Source: CAZBQG01 sp964493945 (lineage in GTDB: Bacteria > Pseudomonadota > Alphaproteobacteria > Rhodospirillales > UBA2165). Taken from it: 9,282 nucleotides of DNA. Shown one piece after another: positions 5,618-9,282 of this stretch. How positions within the stretch are numbered: position 1 is the first letter of the stretch; every line of letters starts with the position of its first letter. The notes beneath the pieces are model-generated. The model worked only from the letters and a program-made list of their open reading frames with translations. It was not told where the DNA came from and did no database searches. The stretch covers positions 1-9,282 of the forward strand of contig CAZBQG010000182.1 of assembly GCA_964493945.1 (NCBI GenBank), written 5' to 3'. The translations under genes were made by a program, and so were the position numbers.

Positions 5618-6769
5618 TCAAATTCCTGGCAGAATTTCCATTATCGCGCTGATAACGCCGTCCTGATCCTCGTCACTCATGGACGGGTAGAGCGGCAGGC
5701 TCAGACAGCCCGCGTAATGGCGTTCGGCGGCCGGGAAATCACCCGGCTGGAATCCCAGCTCCCTGTAATAGGGCTGGGTATGGATGGGGATATAATGGAC
5801 CTGGGGCTGAATGCCATGGGTGATGAGCGCGTCAAACATGCGCCGCCGCTGATCAGAGCCCTCCATCCGAATTACATATAAATGCCGGGCCGATAGCCTG
5901 CCGTCATGAACTTCCAGGGGCTCCACCGGCATGTCGGCAAGCACCTCGTCATAGCGGTCGGCGAGAAAATTCCTGCGCCCGACAAAGTCATCCAGCCGCC
6001 CCATCTGGCTCAGGCCCAATGCGGCCTGGAGGTCAGTCATGCGGTAATTGAAGCCGAGATCGGTCTGCACATAGGACCAGGGGCCCTCCAGCATGTGGGA
6101 ATATTTCTTCGCCCGGGAAATTCCATGGCTGCGCAGTTCCGATATTTTCTCGGCCAGACCGGCGGAATTGGTCAGAACCATGCCGCCCTCGCCGGTGGTG
6201 ATGATCTTCACCGGATGGAAGCTCAATATGGAAATATCCGCCTTCAGGCCGCCCACCGGCTGACCCCGGAAGCGGGCGCCCAGGGCATGGCTGGCATCAT
6301 CCATCACCGCGAAACCATATTCGGCGCTGAGAGCGGCCAGCCGGTCCAGGTCGCAAGGCTGGCCCGCGTAATGGACGGGAACCACCACATCCGGAAGTTC
6401 CTCTTTTTGCCTTGCCTGCTTCAACCGGCCGGCCAGCCGGTCCATGGACATGTTGCCGTCGGCATAATCGATATCGACAAAATCCACTTCGGCGCCGCAA
6501 TAGAGCGCGCAATTGGCTGAGGCGACGAAACTGTTGGGCGATGTCCAAAGCCGCTTGCCCGGTCCCAGGCCGAGTGCCAGCGCACCCAGATGCAGGGCCG
6601 CCGTGCCGCTGGTCACAGCCAGCGCATGGCTGACCCCGCAATAATCGGCCACCGCTTTTTCGAAGCGGCCGATCACCGGGCCCTGGGTGATGCGGTCCGA
6701 TTGCAAAACCTTGAGGACGGCGGCGATATCTCCGGGGGAGATATCCTGATGGGCGTAATGAAGAACCAT
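5618..6769 (-). CDS. pseC: PseC, UDP-4-amino-4,6-dideoxy-N-acetyl-beta-L-altrosamine transaminase
   Basis: A 383-residue DegT/DnrJ/EryC1-family PLP aminotransferase. It transfers an amino group to C4 of the PseB product. Visible features are SGTAALH (54-60, phosphate-binding), the FVDID segment (97-101), DDASHALGA (157-165), and SFHPVKIITTGEGG (183-196) with Lys188 as the predicted Schiff-base lysine. Length is normal for the family. Its ATG at 6769-6767 shares one base with the pseB stop (TGATG), so translation is probably coupled. DegT proteins act on many sugars, but the immediate pseB neighbour and the HPVKIITTGEGG signature support PseC. Confidence 0.93.
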   Translation of the reverse strand: MVLHYAHQDISPGDIAAVLKVLQSDRITQGPVIGRFEKAVADYCGVSHALAVTSGTAALHLGALALGLGPGKRLWTSPNSFVASANCALYCGAEVDFVDIDYADGNMSMDRLAGRLKQARQKEELPDVVVPVHYAGQPCDLDRLAALSAEYGFAVMDDASHALGARFRGQPVGGLKADISILSFHPVKIITTGEGGMVLTNSAGLAEKISELRSHGISRAKKYSHMLEGPWSYVQTDLGFNYRMTDLQAALGLSQMGRLDDFVGRRNFLADRYDEVLADMPVEPLEVHDGRLSARHLYVIRMEGSDQRRRMFDALITHGIQPQVHYIPIHTQPYYRELGFQPGDFPAAERHYAGCLSLPLYPSMSDEDQDGVISAIMEILPGI

Positions 6770-7755
6770 CAGCCGGCATATACCTCGCGGATCTGGTCCA
6801 CCGACAGGAATTCGGGATTGTTGGCGGAATTATATTCGAAGCCTTCCTCCACCTGCCTTCCCTTTTCGCCCAGCAAGTCCTCTTCATAGGTCAGCGGGAT
6901 TTCGATGATTGCCGGCTTGATCTTGTAATGGGTCTCATATTCCAGGGTCTGATAGGAATCATCGGAGGAAATCATGGTTTCATGAAGTTTCTCACCGGGC
7001 CGGATGCCTATTTTCCGGGTCGGTATGCCGGGGGCGATGGCCTGGGCCAGATCGGTGATTTTGAGGGACGGAATCTTGGGCACATATATTTCACCGCCCT
7101 TGATGCGCTGGGCGGCATCGATCACGAAGCTGACCCCATCGGCAAGCTTTAGCCAGAACCGTGTCATTTTTTCATCGGTTATGGGAATTTCAGCCGCCCC
7201 CTGGGCAACCAGCTTTTGGAAAAAGGGCAACACCGAGCCGCGGGATCCGGAAACATTGCCGTATCGCACGACGCCAAACCGGGTCTGGTGCCCTCCGGCA
7301 ACGTTGTTCGCGGCAACGAACAGCTTGTCCGAGGCCAGCTTGGTCGCGCCATAAAGATTTATGGGATTGGCCGCCTTGTCCGTCGACAAGGCGATGACCT
7401 TTTGAACCTCGTTGGCGATGGCCGCCCGGATGAGGTTTTCCGCACCGTGAATGTTGGTCTTGATGCATTCCATGGGATTGTATTCGGCCGCCGGCACATG
7501 TTTCAGGGCGGCGGCATGGACCACGATGTCGATGCCCCGGAGGGCCTGCTCCAACCTGACATAATCGCGCACATCACCGATGAAATAACGCACCGCTGGG
7601 CCGTTCAGCTCTTGTGACATTTCGAACTGCTTCAGCTCGTCGCGGGAGAATATCACCAGGCGGCGCAGATCATGCTCCTCCAACATGGTGCGCACGAACG
7701 CCTGGCCGAAGGACCCGGTGCCGCCGGTAATCAAGACTGACTTGCCTTTAAACAT
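6769..7755 (-). CDS. pseB: PseB, UDP-N-acetylglucosamine 4,6-dehydratase (inverting)
   Basis: A 328-residue extended short-chain dehydrogenase and the committed step of the pathway: it dehydrates UDP-GlcNAc and inverts C5. The Rossmann motif TGGTGSFG is at 10-17. HAAALKHVPAAEYNPMECIK (80-99) is a strong PseB/FlaA1 signature. STDKAANPINLYGATK (124-139) carries Thr125, Asp126, Lys127 and the Tyr135/Lys139 pair expected at the active site. It has no membrane domain, unlike the longer retaining dehydratases of the WbpM type. The ATG at 7755-7753 follows a good SD, GAGGAAG, about 5 nt upstream. It is the first biosynthetic gene after the regulatory pair, and the 96-nt gap before it holds two hairpins and an ops-like site. 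Confidence 0.95.
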   Translation of the reverse strand: MFKGKSVLITGGTGSFGQAFVRTMLEEHDLRRLVIFSRDELKQFEMSQELNGPAVRYFIGDVRDYVRLEQALRGIDIVVHAAALKHVPAAEYNPMECIKTNIHGAENLIRAAIANEVQKVIALSTDKAANPINLYGATKLASDKLFVAANNVAGGHQTRFGVVRYGNVSGSRGSVLPFFQKLVAQGAAEIPITDEKMTRFWLKLADGVSFVIDAAQRIKGGEIYVPKIPSLKITDLAQAIAPGIPTRKIGIRPGEKLHETMISSDDSYQTLEYETHYKIKPAIIEIPLTYEEDLLGEKGRQVEEGFEYNSANNPEFLSVDQIREVYAG

Positions 7756-7785
7756 TTTTCTTCCTCGCCCTCATCCGGGGTTTTC

Positions 7786-7796
7786 CACGCTACCGC
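7786..7796 (-). promoter_or_regulatory. ops/JUMPstart-like element in the pse leader
   Basis: The minus strand reads TGCGGTAGCGTG, matching the E. coli ops element GGCGGTAGCGTG at 11 of 12 positions; the matching core is the 11 bases annotated here. The GC-GGTA-GC mini-hairpin form seen in ops is kept. It lies about 30 nt upstream of pseB and downstream of the NusG-like gene, on the transcribed strand of the operon. In enterobacteria ops pauses RNA polymerase and recruits the NusG paralogue RfaH. I infer the same use here. Confidence 0.6.
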
Positions 7797-7800
7797 ACTT

Positions 7801-7820
7801 CGGGTGAATCCCTTCACCCG
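7801..7820 (-). promoter_or_regulatory. Leader hairpin just upstream of the ops-like site
   Basis: CGGGTGAA and TTCACCCG form a perfect 8-bp stem around a 4-nt loop (GGGA on the minus strand). No T-run follows, so it is not an ordinary terminator. Its base lies about 12-15 nt before the end of the ops-like site, a spacing like that of hairpin-stabilised RNA polymerase pauses (inference). Confidence 0.6.
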
Positions 7821-7842
7821 GAGCCAGGACTTCCAACAATAA

Positions 7843-7866
7843 GGGCGCTATCTAGGGATAGCGCCC
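7843..7866 (-). terminator. Terminator-like hairpin overlapping the end of the NusG-like gene
   Basis: A perfect 10-bp GC-rich stem, GGGCGCTATC with GATAGCGCCC, has loop CCTA on the minus strand and is followed by TTATTGTT. The stop codon TAG (7854-7852) begins in the loop and ends on the first base of the distal stem arm, so a terminating ribosome would block folding. The modest T-tract suggests a partial terminator or attenuator. Transcription must pass it to reach pseB unless pseB has its own promoter, which I do not see. Confidence 0.65.
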
Positions 7867-8388
7867 GACGGCCATTCTGGGCACGTTAAACTTCACTTGG
7901 CGGCCCAGGATATCGAGCAGCACCAGGGCCCGTTCCCTGTCGCTCGAACAAGAGAAAATTCCCAAATTGCCTTCCATGACCCCATCCAGAATGCGAATCC
8001 GGTCACCGCTTTGGAGCCGGTCCAATTTGGCAAGCTGAATGAAACCGTCTTCGTCTTCCTGCGCCAGAATTTCATCGATGACGCAACCGGGCACCGGCGT
8101 CGGGCCATGATCCGTGCTGACGATGGCCGAAACGCCTACGGTGGAATTGATCGCCTGCCATCTTATTTCCGCCGTGTTGAGATGGACGAACAGGTACCGG
8201 TTGAACAACGGCGCCGGGACCAATTCGGACTTTCGCGCATGGCGGCGCATCTTGCGCACCTTCGGCAGATAGACCTGGAAATCCTGATTGTTGAGATGAA
8301 ATTCCGACTTGAATTCACCGTGGGGCTGGGTGTGAACCGCATACCAGCTACCGGCGGATTGGAGGTGTGGGTTGGGGGAACTGGCCAT
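7852..8388 (-). CDS. NusG-like transcription elongation/antitermination factor (RfaH/UpxY type)
   Basis: A 178-residue NusG paralogue. The NGN domain starts SWYAVHTQPHGEFKSEFHLN (14-33), the usual W-Y-x-V/L-x-x pattern, and continues through PLFNRYLFVHL (60-70). A KOW-type C-terminal domain follows, with LQSGDRIRILDGVMEGNLGI at 125-144. It is too divergent, and in the wrong setting, to be housekeeping NusG, which normally neighbours secE/rplK. Specialised NusG proteins of this kind let RNA polymerase read through long polysaccharide operons. The ATG at 8388-8386 is 4 nt after the regulator stop, with AGAGGA about 9 nt upstream; an open extension to 8487 overlaps the regulator and is rejected. 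A terminator-like hairpin and an ops-like site directly downstream suggest action on this same operon. Confidence 0.88.
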   Translation of the reverse strand: MASSPNPHLQSAGSWYAVHTQPHGEFKSEFHLNNQDFQVYLPKVRKMRRHARKSELVPAPLFNRYLFVHLNTAEIRWQAINSTVGVSAIVSTDHGPTPVPGCVIDEILAQEDEDGFIQLAKLDRLQSGDRIRILDGVMEGNLGIFSCSSDRERALVLLDILGRQVKFNVPRMAVGRYP

Positions 8389-8392
8389 CGGT

Positions 8393-9040
8393 CTAATCCT
8401 CTTCCAGCTCCGGTTCGCTCGTTGAAATGTCACCCAACAGGGAGGGGGCGACGAGGAGCGAGGGATCGACCTGCTGGGCCAGGGCACGGTAATAGCCGGC
8501 CGGGTCGTTCAGATCGGTGATCATGATGGCATCAAATTCCGAGGGTTGGGGCAAGGTGGTGAATACGGGCAATCCGTTGAAATTGTCCTCCCGGGCTTCC
8601 ATGGTAAAGACGCCCATCAGGGATACCGTTTTGTTGTTGGCGCAAAGGGTGGCGATTTCGCCAAGATCGCTTGGGCCGGCGAGCAAGATCCGGCGGCGGT
8701 TTTTAGCCAGGCAGGCATCATAGACATCGTCGCAATTGAGCCGGGCGACCCGGTAGAACTGAAAGGAATTGGTCAGATAATCCTTGGTCAAGCGGCTTTT
8801 TTCGGCCAGGCCCTGGGGCGTCAGGTAATAGGCATAGCGGTTGGCCGGCGCCATGGAAATTTTGATCAACCCCTTTTTGACGCATCTTTTCAGATAGGAA
8901 TTGGTCAAACCCAGCGCGATACCCAACTGCTCCGACAGGCTGCGTTGGGTGATTTTGCTGTCTTCCTTGATGGCCGTCAGTAAATCCAGGGTAATGGAAT
9001 TCCGGGCATCGGATTTGGCGGAATTTGGCTCTTGAGCCAA
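8393..9040 (-). CDS. EPS-associated MarR-like winged-helix regulator with a C-terminal Rossmann-like extension
   Basis: A 215-residue protein. Residues 14-96 match the MarR_EPS type of winged helix seen beside polysaccharide loci: SITLDLLTAIKEDSKITQRS, the recognition region LGIALGLTNSYLKRCVKKGL, the wing with YAYYLTPQGLAEK (69-81), then SRLTKDYL. Those regulators are usually about 100-120 residues. Here about 100 more follow, including RRRILLAGPSDLGEIATLCA (115-134), LMGVF, LPVF and EFDAIMITD (168-176), a beta-alpha pattern like a Rossmann or CoA-binding-type ligand domain. The start is TTG (9040-9038), chosen because a perfect AGGAGG lies 5 nt upstream and the next in-frame ATG (residue 63) would remove the HTH. 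It is first in the operon and may bind the palindromes at 9095-9153 (inference). Confidence 0.82.
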   Translation of the reverse strand: MAQEPNSAKSDARNSITLDLLTAIKEDSKITQRSLSEQLGIALGLTNSYLKRCVKKGLIKISMAPANRYAYYLTPQGLAEKSRLTKDYLTNSFQFYRVARLNCDDVYDACLAKNRRRILLAGPSDLGEIATLCANNKTVSLMGVFTMEAREDNFNGLPVFTTLPQPSEFDAIMITDLNDPAGYYRALAQQVDPSLLVAPSLLGDISTSEPELEED

Positions 9041-9045
9041 TTTAA

Positions 9046-9051
9046 CCTCCT
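9046..9051 (-). promoter_or_regulatory. Strong Shine-Dalgarno fixing a TTG start
   Basis: AGGAGG on the minus strand, 5 nt before TTG at 9040, is the best ribosome binding site in the window and supports the unusual start codon. Confidence 0.85.
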
Positions 9052-9094
9052 CGAGAAATTTCCATTCTTGACTTATTCCGTCATCTCAATATAG

Positions 9095-9111
9095 TGTTCA
9101 ACCAATGAACA
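9095..9111. promoter_or_regulatory. Operator-like palindrome, copy 1
   Basis: TGTTCA-N5-TGAACA is a perfect 6-bp dyad in the AT-rich leader of the regulator gene. It recurs at 9137-9153 with the same N5 spacer. The centres (9103 and 9145) are 42 bp apart, about four helical turns, which suits two dimers on one face of the DNA. Confidence 0.6.
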
Positions 9112-9136
9112 GCCATTTGCCAGGTAAATTTTTTCG

Positions 9137-9153
9137 TGTTCATTCCATGAACG
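9137..9153. promoter_or_regulatory. Operator-like palindrome, copy 2
   Basis: TGTTCA-N5-TGAACG repeats the site at 9095-9111 with only the outermost pair unmatched. An extended inner dyad, GTTCAT-TCC-ATGAAC, is also present (9138-9152). It falls around the expected transcription start if the TATAAT at 9161-9166 is a -10 box, a position suited to repression. Confidence 0.6.
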
Positions 9154-9160
9154 CCAAACT

Positions 9161-9184
9161 ATTATAAATGGAGCCTTTGGTCAA
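9161..9184 (-). promoter_or_regulatory. Candidate operon promoter
   Basis: The minus strand carries a consensus TATAAT (9166-9161). TTGACC lies upstream at 9184-9179, but only 12 bp separate them, too short for a standard sigma-70 pair. TTGACC with 17 bp to a weaker TAGTTT is an alternative. The promoter zone is plausible because it is AT-rich and directly precedes the operators, but the exact boxes are uncertain. I see nothing else clear between 9185 and 9282. Confidence 0.4.
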
Positions 9185-9282
9185 TAGTCACTACAAACAA
9201 AAGAGAAATTAGGGTCCATTATCATAACAAAGGGTTAATCCGGCTCCGGGCCCGCTCATTTTTCGCGGTTTGTCCGGGGCAG

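Noticed and set aside
8340..8360. Second ops-like site (GGTAGC within the start of the NusG-like gene)
   Set aside because: Only the GGTAGC core matches and the flanking ops bases do not. It lies inside coding sequence.
8389..8487. Upstream extension of the NusG-like frame to 8487
   Set aside because: It overlaps the end of the regulator gene. The ATG at 8388 has a better SD and gives a standard NusG-like N-terminus.
9161..9184. TTGACC and TATAAT as a textbook sigma-70 promoter
   Set aside because: The spacer is only 12 bp. I keep the zone as a candidate promoter but not as a matched -35/-10 pair.
9241..9282. GC-rich palindromic stretch (CGGGCCCG and neighbours) near the right edge as a terminator
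   Set aside because: Pairing is short and ambiguous and I see no convincing T-run in either direction. The window ends before the upstream gene can be seen.

Overview
The window is one long minus-strand operon for pseudaminic acid (a bacterial nonulosonic acid) synthesis, preceded by its own regulatory genes. Every gene reads from the right edge toward the left edge, and most neighbours overlap or lie within about 10 nt. The sequence is GC-rich with an AT-richer promoter region. A MarR_EPS-type regulator, a NusG-like protein and a pse cluster together suggest a Gram-negative proteobacterium, most likely a Rhodospirillales-type alphaproteobacterium. That taxonomic guess is inference from gene style only.

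Layout in transcription order: (1) 9041-9282, promoter region with two copies of a palindromic operator-like site; (2) 8393-9040, EPS-type winged-helix regulator with an extra C-terminal domain; (3) 7852-8388, NusG/RfaH-like elongation factor; (4) 7756-7866, a leader with a terminator-like hairpin, a second hairpin and an ops/JUMPstart-like element; (5) pseB, pseC and an SpsF-type cytidylyltransferase (pseF role), 4883-7755; (6) a VOC protein, a FkbH-like HAD-IIIC enzyme, an acyl carrier protein and a GNAT-type acyltransferase, 1236-4879; (7) pseI, and the first 55 codons of pseG running off the left edge.

The pathway steps map as follows. PseB converts UDP-GlcNAc to a 4-keto-6-deoxy-L-sugar, PseC aminates C4, an acyltransferase acylates the new amine, PseG removes UDP, PseI condenses the sugar with phosphoenolpyruvate, and the cytidylyltransferase activates the product as CMP-Pse. 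No recognisable PseH N-acetyltransferase is present. In its place sits the ACP-centred cassette, so the N-acyl group may be made on a carrier protein and may not be acetyl (inference).

Two further features stand out. A 270-bp, heavily folded inverted-repeat element is inserted inside the operon, exactly at the stop codon of the VOC gene. The leader after the NusG-like gene carries an 11/12 match to the E. coli ops site, which suggests that the NusG-like protein controls elongation into the pse genes by an RfaH-like mechanism.
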